From Gigantopelta aegis (Eukaryota; Mollusca; Gastropoda; Neomphalida; Peltospiridae), in the NCBI RefSeq assembly GCF_016097555.1, contig NC_054702.1, positions 108,273,227 through 108,337,226 of the forward strand: a stretch of DNA of 64,000 nt, read 5' to 3'. Below, in pieces: positions 1-32,652 of the stretch. The notes below the pieces were generated by a model. It worked only from the letters and a program-made list of their open reading frames with translations. It searched no databases and was not told the DNA's origin. The stretch's first letter is position 1; each line of letters begins with the position of its first letter. The position numbers and the translations under genes are program-made.

Positions 1-147
1 TTCCTTTCACCTCTCCTGGGCATGTTCCAACTGTTCTGTCCTGGACAGCGAAAAGAATGAGTTTGGAACAGGAAGTTACTTTACCAACATGGGTGCTTCT
101 GTTGAGGAAGTGGTTGCTGCAGCAATCATCATACTTAAATTGGAATA
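1..147 (+). CDS. Possible 3'-terminal exon of an unidentified upstream gene
   Basis: A frame open from the window edge runs 48 codons to TAA (145-147). It contains FHLSWACSNCSVLD, then FGTGSYFTNMGASVEEVV and ends AAAIIILKLE. A possible acceptor (ctgtcctggacag) at 37-49 would start an exon at 50, and the downstream part is also open in another frame. I do not recognise the protein, and the open frame could be chance. Confidence 0.25.
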
Positions 148-299
148 AGACGACAATGATAGTCCGTCACTGACCATGTTGACTATACTACAGTGTTTGA
201 AATAATACATTTTATATATAAACCGCAATTAGCCTACATTTGCTATTTGGCACCAGGTACTAGTGGCTAACCTATTGTTATTAGCAATTAGATGCACCG

Positions 300-362
300 T
301 TTATTATTGTTGGTAGTAGTAGTAGTAGTAGTACTACTATGTACTACTACTACTACTACAGT
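300..362. repeat. (GTA)n/(TAC)n inverted trinucleotide repeat
   Basis: About seven GTA units around 312-335 are followed by an inverted run of TAC units to about 360, so the tract can fold into one long hairpin. Between 148 and 500 I see nothing else I can support. Confidence 0.8.
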
Positions 363-477
363 CTGTAGGAACCAGAGGTGGGAAGGCACTTCCCCTCCCC
401 AGGACGAAAATGTAAGGTTTTTTTTGTCCTACTCTATTTAAATAAAGGTAACAATAGCTTGTGCCCCCCACCCCTCA

Positions 478-905
478 GGGTTGTATCCCCTCTCCAGTAA
501 TGAAAATGTTCACAAACTGTGAAGAAAAACCTCACAAATGAACGACAACAAATCGGATGTTGATTGCGCAAACCATGCACGAGAAAACAAACCAAACCAA
601 AATGATAACGGTCACATGGTATACCAACGTCTGTGACTTTGAAATGGGAAGATCCCCTCTAAAAATAGATTAGACCTTGTCTGCTCAACGTTTTTTTTCT
701 CCGATACGCATGCATTTTTAAGAAATACAAAAAATGCATTTTGTGGTATTACAAACACCAGGATTACCAAAAAACACTTCAGTTGAATGGAAATGTATAT
801 TCTAAATAATAAAATGTAAGTAAAGTGCAATTTTATTTGTGAGAAAATGGGTTTAATAGCAAAAAACAACAGCGTAATGGTTAACAACTAGGGCGTGTCC
901 CTTTA
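478..905 (-). repeat. Dispersed repeat, copy A (inverted relative to 6942-7350)
   Basis: On the minus strand this starts with a TTAAAGGGACAC...CCCTAGTT-like end and closes near TTCACAAACTGTGAAG. The same ~400 bp occurs in opposite orientation at 6942-7350. The two copies share a chance reading frame (LTITxLFFAIKP...KLHFTYILLF) that I treat as non-genic. It is probably a non-autonomous DNA transposon; no ends were proved. Confidence 0.7.
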
Positions 906-1312
906 AGAAACAATGCAAGTCAAGCAGCATACCTTGGCTGTTCTAGCAAATGTGCCTTCACCCCGTATAAAAATGAGATTTAATATGTAATTTAATGGTA
1001 CCTTTGTAAAGTAACCTTTTTATTTATACTTGATTTCTTTTTATTTTTTTTTTATTTGAGTTGGTAATGGTTTAAATATTAATAACATGTTTTATATGAA
1101 TTTCAACTTTATTCATTATGAAGTTGAACGCCAATTCATCGGTTTTCTTTTGACGCAAACAGACTATATACGGTGACCACATGGTTATTATTCAACAAAA
1201 AACATTCTAGTTTTGAGTTTGGCTATTCAGTTAAAATTCAGTGTCATACTTGGAGGGCTAGTTGAATTTGAGAATCTGGCGACCATGGTTTTTATGTTAA
1301 TTTTCAACCCTG
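906..1312 (+). mobile_element. Right half of the CAGGGTTGAAAATTA hAT-like family
   Basis: It runs parallel to 34791-35203: both contain the 'gcataccttggctgtt', 'gaacattctagttttga' and 'ctggcgaccatggtttt' stretches and end ...aattttcaaccctg. The left half of the element is missing here. From 1313 to 2938 I see no gene, only a short CA run near 2117 and a TA run near 2695. Confidence 0.7.
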
Positions 1313-2938
1313 CATCCGTCATGAAATTGAGGCAACGAGAACACAACAGATTGTCAAGGAAGCAAATGTAAATGAATTATGAATATATCTACATGCTTTT
1401 GATGGACATTGATTGTCGACCAGCAACTCTGTGTTCGAGATTAGAAAGTTCCCCTTGCTTTTGTGTTCTTTAGAGTTTGTTTTAGATTGGATTTTTTTAG
1501 ATGCTTTGTAAACAGTCATGCCAATCTTCACGGCTTTCCAAGTAGTCAACAAATTTTTATGAATATAGGAAAATGGTTTTCTTGTGCTAACAACTTTTAT
1601 AGGTGGTGGAAAAAGGAAGAAAAATCAACTAATGTTGTTTCTCAATAACAATTGTGGATCTGACACAAACAGCCTTCCACACATCACCTCCCACTATAAA
1701 AGTGTCAGTCATGTGACTTTTAACTAAATATAGACAAAACTAATGTAGACGACAGTCATTACCGATATATCAAGTCTAGTCTCTTCGTTTATACAGGTTT
1801 TAATCTATTATAACCTTTGGATATGGTGTCTGTAGGCAATATTAGAATTACCGCTCCTGTACAAGGGACAAACACACTTTAAAAACTCTTTCCACCCTCA
1901 TTTTCAATTTTGATTGATCCATACATCGTTAATACATATGCAGTATATAATTAAAGTTTGTGCTTGTGCAGTGTGATTAGAAATAGTGCGGTTCCAAGTG
2001 AAATGGGACAGAATTCGATAGTTTAGGATATTTCAGGGGTCAAAATTGTCCCTGCTCCATGCAATTTTTATATATTTTTTCAATTAATTTGATGGGTGAA
2101 ACACAATTTAACAAACACACACACACACACATTTTTTGTTTAATGTATGCACCACAGTACAGACCCAGCCCTAGCCAGAGCACTGATGATAAGACTAAAA
2201 GAGCCTGGGTGTGTATTTTACTGTCACACGCTTTCCCCAAGCGAGTGAAAACAATGCCAGGCAAGTCAAAACATAATGAGTCACCCGCCTGGTGACTGAA
2301 GTTTCACGTATTGGTTACAGCAAATTATTTAGAAATTTCCAAAATGTAAACAACCAAAAAGTTAGTTTTGATAATAATAGCCCTTGTCAGAAATTACGAA
2401 GTCAGGCATCGAAATAAGTCAAGAACGGTTGTTCAGGTTACCACATGTAAGAAAGTCTAGAACAGTTTTTCGTTCTTGACAAAAATTTCAACAAAATTAA
2501 TTTCGTTTCTGAACTTAAACCAGGCAATTCATTCCGGACTTCGGCATTTAATTTTTTCATAAGGAATTGCATCAATGTTCGTGCGCACTTGTGTGATTGC
2601 AAGCAATTATAGTCATTCTGCATTTAAGCAGCGTCCACTAGATGAATTTACTTCCGAATAATTACTAGAGCAGACAACACAGTTTACATGTCGGTATATA
2701 TATATATTATATATATATATTTGTTCATCATTTTAGACTAAATATTAAGTTTAGGGTTTAAAGATGAAAGAAATAAAAAGTACCTTTTGTCAAATATATA
2801 AAAAAAATTACCTATTATGTACATATGAAGTGAAAACAAGGGTGTAAAGAGTGACTGTTGTCAACCCTAGGTGGACATTTTGACAGTGAATATAGCTCTT
2901 TGCCGTCAGAGATAACTGTATTGCAAAAACACTGAATG

Positions 2939-3481
2939 CAGGGTTTGTACGCGCTTGGAAAACCCTTGTATTCCAGTGCTTGAATACCCTTGAAAATCAT
3001 CTTGCAGTCTGGAAAACCCTTGAAAATGATAATTTGATGTCAAATATTGTAGCTATGATAAATGCCTAAAACGGAGGCTTTATTTACTTTATTTAACATG
3101 TAATTAAATTATTTGTTTCATTTCCGTGGCACAATCAAATGCCAATTGTCCGGCCAATCGATGTTTACTGGCTCAGTTGACGTGTGAATGTTTGTTGTTG
3201 TTTTTTTATCTCGCGATGCGAGAATCACGCAGCCATGAGATCCAAGCGACAGCTTTGCCATATTGGAAAAGAAAGTTTGTCACTTTTTGCCGCTGGGTAT
3301 TTAGCAAGTTCAAGGAGCGTGTCAAGTTAATGAATCTATTGTAAACCCACAAAGATGGTTGGCACTTGCGTGTTTAACGACCTGTGGAAACTCGGTAAGG
3401 TCCTGGAATTTTGGTAAAGTTGACCTGGAAAATGCTTGGAAAACCCTTGAATTTTGACTTCCTTTAAGTGTATGAACCCTG
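2939..3481. mobile_element. 543-bp non-autonomous element, CAGGG ends, 6-bp target duplication
   Basis: The ends are CAGGGTTTGTACGC and, inverted, CAGGGTTCATACAC. Subterminal stretches 'cttggaaaacccttga' occur near both ends. It is flanked by the direct repeat TGAATG (2933-2938 and 3482-3487). No transposase is visible. The ends resemble hAT elements, but the duplication is shorter than the usual 8 bp. Confidence 0.75.
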
Positions 3482-3785
3482 TGAATGGCTGTCTGCCACA
3501 TTTACCTGATAATTTTTTAGTTCGCCAATAACAAATAATTCATATATGAAGGGAGAAACCCGACAGCACCTCCATTCAATAATGTTCTGGTTAAATACAT
3601 AGGTGTTGACAGGTTTCTTCCTGCAGTCAAAAACTGATAGTTTATATAGCACAGTACGCTAATTTAGATCTATTCTCACCTACAATGAAATACGGGTAGA
3701 AGACTTTAAGCTAACGTTGTTTAAATGCTACAAGAAAAATCAAGACATCAACACAAATCAATAATATTCACTCATTATTTTTCAG

Positions 3786-23210
<19,425 letters not shown>

Positions 23211-24489
23211 TTTAGTTTTTCTGTTTCAAGAAACTACTAATTAAAATATGACACAAAATACTGTAAATAGCATGATCATAGGGAAACATTTTTTCATTCT
23301 TTCCTGTAATGACATTCTGATTCCTTGTATCAACTCTATCTCTTTTCATTTTACATTCATTTGTTAACTTTCTATCATTTTAATATATTATTGTTATGAT
23401 TTCATTTTAATTATACAGTCAAACCTGTCTTTAGGTCACACAAAGAGAGTAGAGAAAGTGACCGCTTAAGACAGGATGCCGGTGATTAAATGTTGTCACA
23501 TATACAGTTTATTGTTGTTTTGGGTTTTTTACCGTCTGTACTGCTAATTAATGGATGTGTGCTCCACAGTTTATAAATCAACTTTCAACATGTCATCTCC
23601 TTCAGAAATAATGTAATTGTAATGTATTCATTTAACCATTCTCAACAAGTTTTGTGGGTTTTTTTGCATTGAATTATTTAATTTCTGCTACATGTGGTGT
23701 ATAGCAAATAGATCTACAAATGTCATGCTTAGCCATACCCAGAGGCAAGAGAATCATACTTTCTTAATTGATACACAGAAGAGATGTCGGGACTGAATGG
23801 GTACTAGCATTCCCAAAGTTGTGAACGATTATTTGTTGCACCTTAATATGTTTAATACATGTATTTCAGCGATTTGGAATCCGATTACAGGTGGCTGCTA
23901 GCACAGGTTTGACTGTATTAATTTTAATGTTTTATACTGCCTAAATTGTTTTTAATTTTTACATGTAACAAAACTATACTGTTCTAAGAAACATGTTGTA
24001 AATACAATGTATAAAATATTAAATCCACTTTACATAAAAAACAAGTCAAAGATTCTGTACAACTGCATGATTAATTCCGTGACCAATAAGTGCTATTGTA
24101 ACCAAATGTTTTGCTTGTGTCTGTTTTACAGATTACCATACATTTAATAATACTATTAATAGATAGATATCTTATTTCATCGAGGTATGTCTTTTGTAGT
24201 CTTATTCTTCTGTGAGACTTGTTTTACTAAATGGCCCATTTTTTATGATCACATTCACTGCATGCACACAAAAACATATTATATTTTAACCCTTTTTAAC
24301 ATTGTTAGATGTGACTGGATTTGTTTGTTGTCATTTTGATCTCTTCCACCATATAATGAAGTTTTATTTTCTAATGGTATAACAAATTGTAGAGTACACG
24401 TAGAACAACATGTCGTGGTTTGATTGAAACATTAGATCTGCAAGAGATTTATCAGGCAACTATGGAATTAGGTTAAGCTTTGCAAGTAA

Positions 24490-24800
24490 GGGGCCGGACG
24501 TAGCCCAGTGGTAAAGCGCCCACTCGATGCACGGTCGGTCTTGGATCGATCCCTGTCGGTGGGCCCATTGGGCTATTTCTCATTCCAGCCAGTTCACTGG
24601 TATATCAAAGGCTGTGGTATGTGCTACTCTGTCTTTGGGATGGTGCATATAAAAGATCCCTTGCTACTAATTGGAAAGAGTAGCCCATAAAGTGGCGACA
24701 GCAGGTTTCCTCTCTCAATATCTGTGTGATCCTTAACCATATGTCTGATGCCATATAACCGTAAGTAAAATGTATTGAGTCCGATGTTAAATATTTAATC
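24490..24800 (+). mobile_element. Full-length tRNA-headed SINE (RUDI-like)
   Basis: Head ggacgtagcccagtggtaaa with A-box-like start, B-box-like ggatcgatccctgtcgg, body 'caaaggctgtggtatgtgct', 'gatcccttgctacta', 'gcgacagcaggtttcct' and tail 'ccatataaccgtaagtaaaa'. It is the most complete copy of this family in the window and a useful reference for the others. Confidence 0.88.
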
Positions 24801-27800
24801 ATCTTGCACCTGCACACCCCTCTTTGTACCAAGGAAAGGAAAGCATTATTTGTCTTAACAAGATCCCAGCACATTTTCAACTATGCCTACTTGGCATTTA
24901 TCATATGGTTATTTTGATGAGAAATTGACAGGGTGGAAACTAGATACAATACATTATGTAGTGCTGACATCGACAGTGTTTTCTGTTCAGCGCTACGAGA
25001 TGAGGTACATGTATCAAAAAACATTAAAGTGTTCTGTAAGAAAACCAATCACATTTTATTGGAAACACTCGATATCAATGACACATTAAATTAATTGTTA
25101 TTGCAAATATAATGAATAAAATGCAAATTAACAATTATTAAGACTAAACACATTCATTAGCAGTATTGACAGATAATGAGAGAATCTCATGAGAATATGA
25201 AATATCCATATATGGAAATATACTGATTTTAAAAATAAGTCTGTGAGAATATTTTCACAACGAGGCTGTTTAAATAACATTGTAGTCATAGGGACAGAAA
25301 TAGCTAGATGATATCGTACTTTCCAAATATTAAGGGATTACCACTTCATAAGACATATTTTTGGTGCCTAATACATGGCAGTCGTGAAGTAAGTTAAATA
25401 TGTATACAATTACAATTTTATTTGAACGAAATGAGTGAGAATATTGACGCCGTGATCTGGTCGGCAATGATACACTGAAAAACACTACAAACAACGTAAC
25501 GGTAAATTGAGATGTATAAGTTTCCGTTACAATATCATACCTAGGAGGAAACCTGCTACCACATAGGCCTCTCCTACCCAAAAAATCAGTATGGTATCTG
25601 TACTTTCCGATTGGCAAGACAGTACATACCATGACTGTTTATGTACCAGTCATGGACAACTGGTTGGTACAAGAAAAACCCATGTTGATCAGTCTATTCA
25701 TTATGCTATGCATTATACCTCCGGCAAGCATTCTACTCTACCATCTCCCTTTGTACTACATCAGTACTGGGTACTTAACCTGTAGATGACCAGTGTATCA
25801 AAAATAGGTGATTGAAAAATACCTTAATGAGTTTGAATTATGTTTTTATCATATAGGGTTACAGACCATCAAGTTGACTTTCCTGGAGTTTGGCCCATTT
25901 TTTGACAGTTATGGTCCTTGGAATTTAGAAGCTACAAAAAAGTGTGCCTGATAAAGGTTATGTTTTGCTTTAGCAGTACGCTGAGAATACTTAGTATATA
26001 TGTAAGATGTTCTTCAGTTACTATTCATATAGTACGTATACAGTACATATGCATATAATTTGCTACATGTTTTATAGTTACCAACAGAAAAATGTCGGCG
26101 CCAATACATAATAAAATACTGGAGGATGTTAAACTTTATTTTATAGTACTGATAATAAGTTAGTTTAATGTTTATTCAGAGTAAAAAAAGTTACTTTTCT
26201 ACGCCAGTATTTGTTAATGCAAACACGCTTTCAACTGTATTAACCACATATTAATGTAGCAATTAATCTATTCTTGTGGGCATCTTCTGTAATAAATGTA
26301 GATCATGATAATGTCTTGTTGTTTTATTGTAAACTGTTGTAAACCTGAATAACTGAACTACCACTAGTACATTTTACTATACTAAACACCAAAAGAAACG
26401 CAAATACACAGGTATATTTTTAGTTGTAACATTAAATTTATGGGGGGGGGGGAGAGGAGGGTATCACAGGATGAACACATATTGAGATTAAGGAGAATTA
26501 CAGCTTGATATACTGTTTATCATCTCACAGAAGTGAGCCTTTGTAATATAAACATATTCCAATTACAAAGCAACTAGAACAATGATTTGAGTTTCGTTTG
26601 GTTCTCAGTGTATATATTGTTTGTTACATATTTGCATAATTGTCCTTTGATCAGTTGTCTTGACCTTTTCATGAAATGTTTCATTTCTCTCCCACTGTTA
26701 ACTAATATTGTGTTTACATAATACATAAGAGAAACAATGCACCAGAACACCCATGTGTTAGCTTGACAATAGTATTTAAGTTTAAGAGATATGCTTGAAC
26801 CTGTTTCTGGCTCCAACACATATTCAATAAAAAGACATATGTTTTTACAGGAATGGTAGGTTGTCTACTAGCCTAAGCAGTTAAGATGTGTATGTTACAG
26901 GATATTTTCTAGTTTGATGTTTCTGTGTCAGATAGGGGAAATGTTGAACCAGTGTCTGGATTAGTAAAACAATGTTCTTACAAGTAATAACGCATTCTTT
27001 TATATGTAGCCTAGGTGGTCAAAGTGGGTTTGGTCAAGTGCAAAAAATCTAAATGCACAAAAGAATCTACATATTTCACTCGGCAGGTTATCACTGGTAC
27101 CATTAAACATACTGGAACATTGTATTTCAACAAATATGAATCATAACAACAAACGAAAGATTTCAGTCAGTTTAATTTTAAAGTACTTTTACAGGTTTTA
27201 AAGAAACAAACAGCATCCTCAAAAGAGAACAATTAACTTTCACCATCAGAAGGAATGAATTGGGAATGCACAAATATGTTACTATCCGATAATGGACAGT
27301 AAAAAAAACCCTTCTGAGACTTGTACAAATACAGACATAATGGCAGTTCCAGATCACTAGCATAATTTGTGAATTGTACTAATATATCCAAACAAACTAC
27401 ATTAAAATGCAATCAACCAAATAAATTAATACTAGTATATGTTGGAATTTTATGAGAAACTGTCATGAAATACAGTAATATGCAAGTGAACAGTTAAGGT
27501 AGCTGTTATTAACTTTCGGTGGTTGCATATACTCTCACTTGGAAAAAACCCATTTGATTTTGTATCTCATGAAAAATAGTTGGAAAATTTAAGGTATGAA
27601 ATATGGAAAATTGATGAAGTGATCTGAAACTACCATTGATCTTGAACAGAGGTAAAACTTATTCAAAGTTCAAAATGTGAAGTAATAAATGGTACTAATG
27701 GTATAACTAGGATATAATTATCATACAAATCACTTAAAAGGAATTGTATTGATACACATACTGTTAAATATTAAAGTACTTTGTTCCGTATGATATCTGC

Positions 27801-28600
27801 ATTTAAACTCTTGAACACATTGGATACTGAGACAAAATACAGGGTTGGATTTTTTTTTTTAAACTGGCTTCAGTAATTTTGCAATAGCTTTTTTTATTTA
27901 TCGTTCCAAAGACTAGAAATGAATCTGGTAATTAAACAAATGTAACAATACAATTCCATATTAAGGCTGAACAATTCACTAGACGTAGAGAAATTATATG
28001 ATTTTTTTTTAAAATTACAATGCATATAAATATAAATATATGAAAGGCAGTACACATATGGAAATTTAAATGATTAAAACTGAAATACTAGAGGAACTAT
28101 ATTACCAACAACAAAAAAAACACAATGAAAAAGACATGTTAAGATTGGTGCAAGTAGTCTGGCATTGTGTTTGACTAGTCAATATTTGTGTATGTTTGTT
28201 GATTGTTTAAGTTTTACGTCTATTTAATACACATAACAAAAAGTACTATCTACAGCAGAATGGCTGCCAAGTCTTGTAAATTTAGTTTCTCCTACTATGT
28301 TTTACTAAGTATTATATAGACAGCAGCACCAATCAGTAAATAGGTTGAGTGCATCAGGTCTCAATTTTATCTATAATTAATTTATAGATACACTAATCAT
28401 ATTACCGTAGTGCAGAGATTCAAAAACATCTGTAAAAATAGCAAGAGTAACAATTAAATAATATTTTTGTAAATAGTATTCATTTGTGGCAAAAACAATT
28501 TAAATCATTTAATAAAAATCAATTATCATTGAAACAGAGTATGTATCGGTATAAAATAAAGACAAGTAATATCTCATTATATAAGATAATCTTTATACCG

Positions 28601-28652
28601 GTGTGTGGGGTGTGTGTGTGTGGTGGTGGTGGTGGTGGTGGGGGGGGGGGGG
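28601..28652. repeat. (GT)n(GGT)n(G)n compound microsatellite
   Basis: gtgtgt repeats pass into six to seven GGT units and then a run of about 14 G on the + strand, a strong G-quadruplex candidate. Confidence 0.9.
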
Positions 28653-29856
28653 TATTTCAAATTACATAAATAAATGTACCCAAACTATTCCAATCCAGAA
28701 GTTTGTTCCTTCTAGAAGCTTTTACTTCAGGTCCTTTATACGGACTTGATGATTTGTACTAACGTTCTTACTGTCAATGTATGTTTAGGAGAGATAATGT
28801 TGATGAATTTTTTCAACTTCTGTAAATGTTAACTTATCTGTACCTGAGGTGCAACCTACAAGCCATTGTACATACAACAAATCATGTAGCTATTGCACGT
28901 TAAGACTGTAAATTACTGAAACTTACAAAATATCAAAATTATGTCTTTCATAAAATAAAGAAACCACCCTTAGAATTAGAAAATATATATTAAAACATAT
29001 ATATATGAACTTCTATTAAAAATAGATGTAAAAATGAGCATATTTCAAAGCAATAACAAGCCAAATCAATCATAAATGGTATGTCTATGACATTGGTTAC
29101 CAGTAATCTAACAACCCAACAGAAAACATAATAAATTTAAATGATGAAAAGAATGCCAGGTAGTCAAAAGAAAACAATGAAAATGTATCTATGAAAATCA
29201 CATACCTACACTAAAGTATAATAAATCACAAAGACAGTAAATATAGCACATTAATGCAAATATAACACCGATTCTGAAAAACATTAAAGAAAGGCACAAG
29301 TAAACAAGACATGAAGCAAATTTGTAGAGTATATATATATTTATACAAATGTGTTAAAATCATTAGAGAAATCATATTGATGGCAGTTTCATTGTAAATT
29401 GTACTGATAAATGCCAAAATTCTGAATATAATTTGTTTTGTTTTTTTGTTTTTAAACTGTTCAAAAATGTATTAAAATCTTTCTACTTGTTGAAATATAA
29501 TTAAAAAGATTTGCATTAACATAAGTATAAAAATTTGGCATATTATTATTTAGTTAATTCATTTAATTTTTTTTTTTTTTTAATTCATTTTGTCCTTATA
29601 ATTAAAAAACCCAAAAAACAACCAGAAACATATTCGTAAAATGTTTTGCAACACTAAGGCTGTCTTCCCATTAGTGCGGTTATTGCCTCACGGTTAGCCA
29701 CCAAGTGGTTCTACTCGTATTTCACAATTAATATGAAGAGTAAGTAATCAATATGTATCTAAATAATTTAAGAAAAATCAGCAGTATAAACGCATCCAAC
29801 TAGTAACAGTAAAATTTACTAAATAAGACAAAACATAAAAGTTTCAATAACCAGGG

Positions 29857-29958
29857 CTATCTCAACACTACGATATCCAAACAAATCATAGGCTATGGCA
29901 TGTGTTGTAGTGAAGTCATAGCCTATGATGGTTTTACGATATCGTAGTGCTGAGATAG
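29857..29958. mobile_element. 102-bp foldback (MITE-like) hairpin
   Basis: Arms CTATCTCAACACTACGATAT and, inverted, CTATCTCAGCACTACGATAT; inner arms 'atcataggctatg'/'catagcctatgat' pair too, leaving a loop of about 20 bases. It lies between two 'cattagtgcggttattg' ends. Confidence 0.85.
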
Positions 29959-30002
29959 TAAAAAAACCCACCCAGAAACATTCGTAAAATGTTTTATAAC
30001 AC

Positions 30003-31812
30003 TAAGGCTGCCTTTCCATTAGTGTGGTTATTGCTGCATGGTTAGCTGCCAAGTGGTTCTACCCGCACGGCTAGCACATTTCCACTGAAGCGTTTTTATG
30101 ACACTGTTCCTTTCTTGTGTCATTGTTAAATGAGAAAGCTGCATTACTAATGAAACATCTACAGAAAACAAAAACATCTGATCAAATCGAGATTTGAACT
30201 ATTACTTATAATCCTTCCCACAGGGAACACTTTCTTTTTTTCATACTATGTAATTTACTACAAATTATTTATTACCGAGCAGATTGTTTTTTAAATTGGA
30301 CACAAAATAGTTGGTTTTTGTTATTTCCAAAACATTTACTTTTCTTCTTAAATCAAACTAAACTGAAATTATTTAAAAAACACAAAATGTGTAGGAGGAT
30401 GTGACGGATTATAGGAGACGAGAATTAACACACACAGATTTTGGGAATGTTAAATAATGAGCAGATTGGAGCAGGATGCTTTCCGTTATCTGGTGCAGGA
30501 GCTTCAATTTAATAGCGAAAACTATCATTAGTATTTTCGTATGTCTCCTGAGAAGCTGGAATATGTTTTGGTATTTGTAGGTCCACTTATAAGTAAAATG
30601 ACCATTCTCTGTGCACCTCATTCAGCCAAGCAAAGGCTGGTAATATGCATCAGGTATTACAACTTTTAGTGATATCATGCAGGGCATAATACGAAGCAGC
30701 ATAGACACAGCATATGTTGTTTTATTGGAAATGGCAATACAACAATTTATTAGTACCTTGCATACAACAATGCCACATGGAATCAATTATGTTTTACTGC
30801 CATCACACATCCGTAGGTAGGGGTGGATAAAAGGGCACAAACAGCCCACTGCATCGTAAAAATTATGTCAGTTAAAATTTCTATTTGCTCATGTGTGGAC
30901 ATTGCTCGCTGATTGTACAAAGAGTGCTACAATGGCCTACTCCGAAAACTTGAAAATTAAATGATGCTATAAATCACACAAGTGTGGGAGATGGGTAATC
31001 ATGGGTAATACCCCCAAAATCATGTCATTTTATGGATAATCATTTTGCGGTTCGAGCCGCACAGCTGGAAAAAAAATCTGATACATGATCAACTTTTTTT
31101 TGCCGCATGGTTAGCACCCGTGTCAATGGAAAGACGTCGGTGCAAATCAATACAATACAATACAATAACTTTATTTCGATGTTCATTTATTTCCGCATTC
31201 GATTGTGACCACTTAGAAATCTAATTAAAATTAGCTCCACTATTACATGTGGATCTAACAGCAGCCCATTGGAGTTCATGTCCAGTTGACCTTTCATTTG
31301 ACTAATCAAAACCTTAATTGCAAAATCATGCAAGTAATTTGAAAAGAATTTGAAAACATTTGGGATTATGCTGAGGGTATACGAAATGATTCGGGTGAAT
31401 TACAAAGTATGCTGGAAACTAATTTCAATATAAAATTTTATATAAAATTTGTTTCAAGATGGAAAAAACCCGTGATGGTATAGCCATAAAATCTGTTTAT
31501 ACTAGTATACATTCCAGAGTTTATTACTGCACTTTCCCCCCATTTTTTTCAATGCTGAAAAAGACCAACAAGTTCATCTATTGCATAAATAGTCTCGCCC
31601 GATATTTTTAGAATTTGTATGCTCCCGAATAATGCTATAAAAGGCGAAGTGTAATTGGTCGATATTTAAATTGTTATTTATAGATGAAATGTCACTTGGA
31701 CATGGGAGTCCATGCAATGCTGTTAGATCTACTGGTTAAGACCAGTAGAGCTAATTTTAATCACATTGGACCGCTTAGCGGCTGAAATAACCGTGCAGGT
31801 AAAACCGCACCA
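30003..31812. mobile_element. ~1.8-kb element with TAAGGCTGCCTTTCCATT ends, no transposase
   Basis: The left end is taaggctgcctttccattag and the inverted right end taaggctgcctttccattgg, each followed by a 'gcggttat/gcggtttt' motif and 'gcacggtta'. A further left-end copy (taaggctgtcttcccattag) is at 29658. The TWA-like edges and this consensus hint at PIF/Harbinger, which is inference. A second inverted-repeat element is nested at about 31190-31790. Confidence 0.65.
31190..31790. mobile_element. ~0.6-kb element with ~110-bp imperfect inverted repeats, nested
   Basis: Left arm: 'gattgtgacc', 'aattaaaattagctccac', 'gatctaacagcagcccattg', 'gtccagttgacctttcat'. Right arm, inverted, shows 'ccaatgtgattaaaattagc', 'gatctaacagcattgcatgg', 'gtccaagtgacatttcat'. 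The right part (31525-31750) recurs at 56008-56490, where a SINE sits in it. Confidence 0.7.
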
Positions 31813-32652
31813 ATGGAAAGGCAGCCTTAGGTTGATGACATAATGCCTCCATATTCTTAATCCTAGCCTGTTGACTGTGGAATATGCACATTTTGTCAAG
31901 GTTTTACAACAAAGGAAAAAGCAAGTTCTTCCAAAAATGTTATGTTCATATATTACCAAGACATTTCCATTTTCATCTTTACTTGATTAATATATGGATC
32001 TGCTCCTGCTCCCACCCACTCTTTAAAAAAGAAGAAGAGTTTAAGCACCTGAATATTAGCACCTATTATCAGAAACATATAGATCTAAAAATTAAAACAG
32101 GCAATTTAAAAAAAAAACTTTATTAAGTAGACTCAGATTATTAAAATGAATAGAAAACTTTTAATGACATGTAAATTCACAGGCATAGTGCACCCAAATG
32201 TTTTAAAAACTAGAGTTCAGATTGAGAAAATTGTCACATTCTAAAATAACTCTTTTTTTTGTTCATTTTTTTTCTAACTGGCTTAAAACAGTCAAATTCA
32301 GTTGAGGTCGAGCCTTGGGGTATTTGTCTCTGTATGAAGTCATCTGGGTCATTTTGTTTCCATTATATTTGAGACAATGATTATGAAATACAATACAGAA
32401 CATTGACCAACATCACAGTGACCTGTAACAAACTACTACAATGAATAACAATACACTAAATTATGTGTACATTATAAGATGCACAAAGGAATATTCTAAT
32501 ATTTCAAGGCAGAGTATATGATGGAAGACAATTGGTTATATATTTTGAAATTACCAAATTAGTACATGTACTACTGTCCTACACACTAACAAATTGTAAA
32601 TGAGCTAAGATGTGGTCCACTGTGTTCCGATTGTATCATGCTTCCAATACCA

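Larger units (their letters stand above)
23211..29650. other. NUSAP1 3' flank and AT-rich intergenic DNA, no gene seen
   Basis: Apart from the SINE at 24490 I find only short open frames with no family resemblance, AT-rich text and simple repeats. It is strikingly poor in transposons compared with the NUSAP1 intron next door. Part may be untranslated sequence of NUSAP1 or of the minus-strand gene at 32.7 kb. A lone Tc1-like tip (ctaaacaccaaaagaaacgc) sits near 26380. Confidence 0.5.

Noticed and set aside
24490-24560. SINE heads as functional tRNA genes
   Set aside because: A- and B-box-like text is present, but no cloverleaf with a proper acceptor stem or anticodon arm can be drawn and each is followed by a SINE body.
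25330-25785. Facing 100- and 64-codon frames as genes
   Set aside because: No family resemblance, no splice context and AT-rich repeat-like text; short SINE-like phrases are visible nearby.
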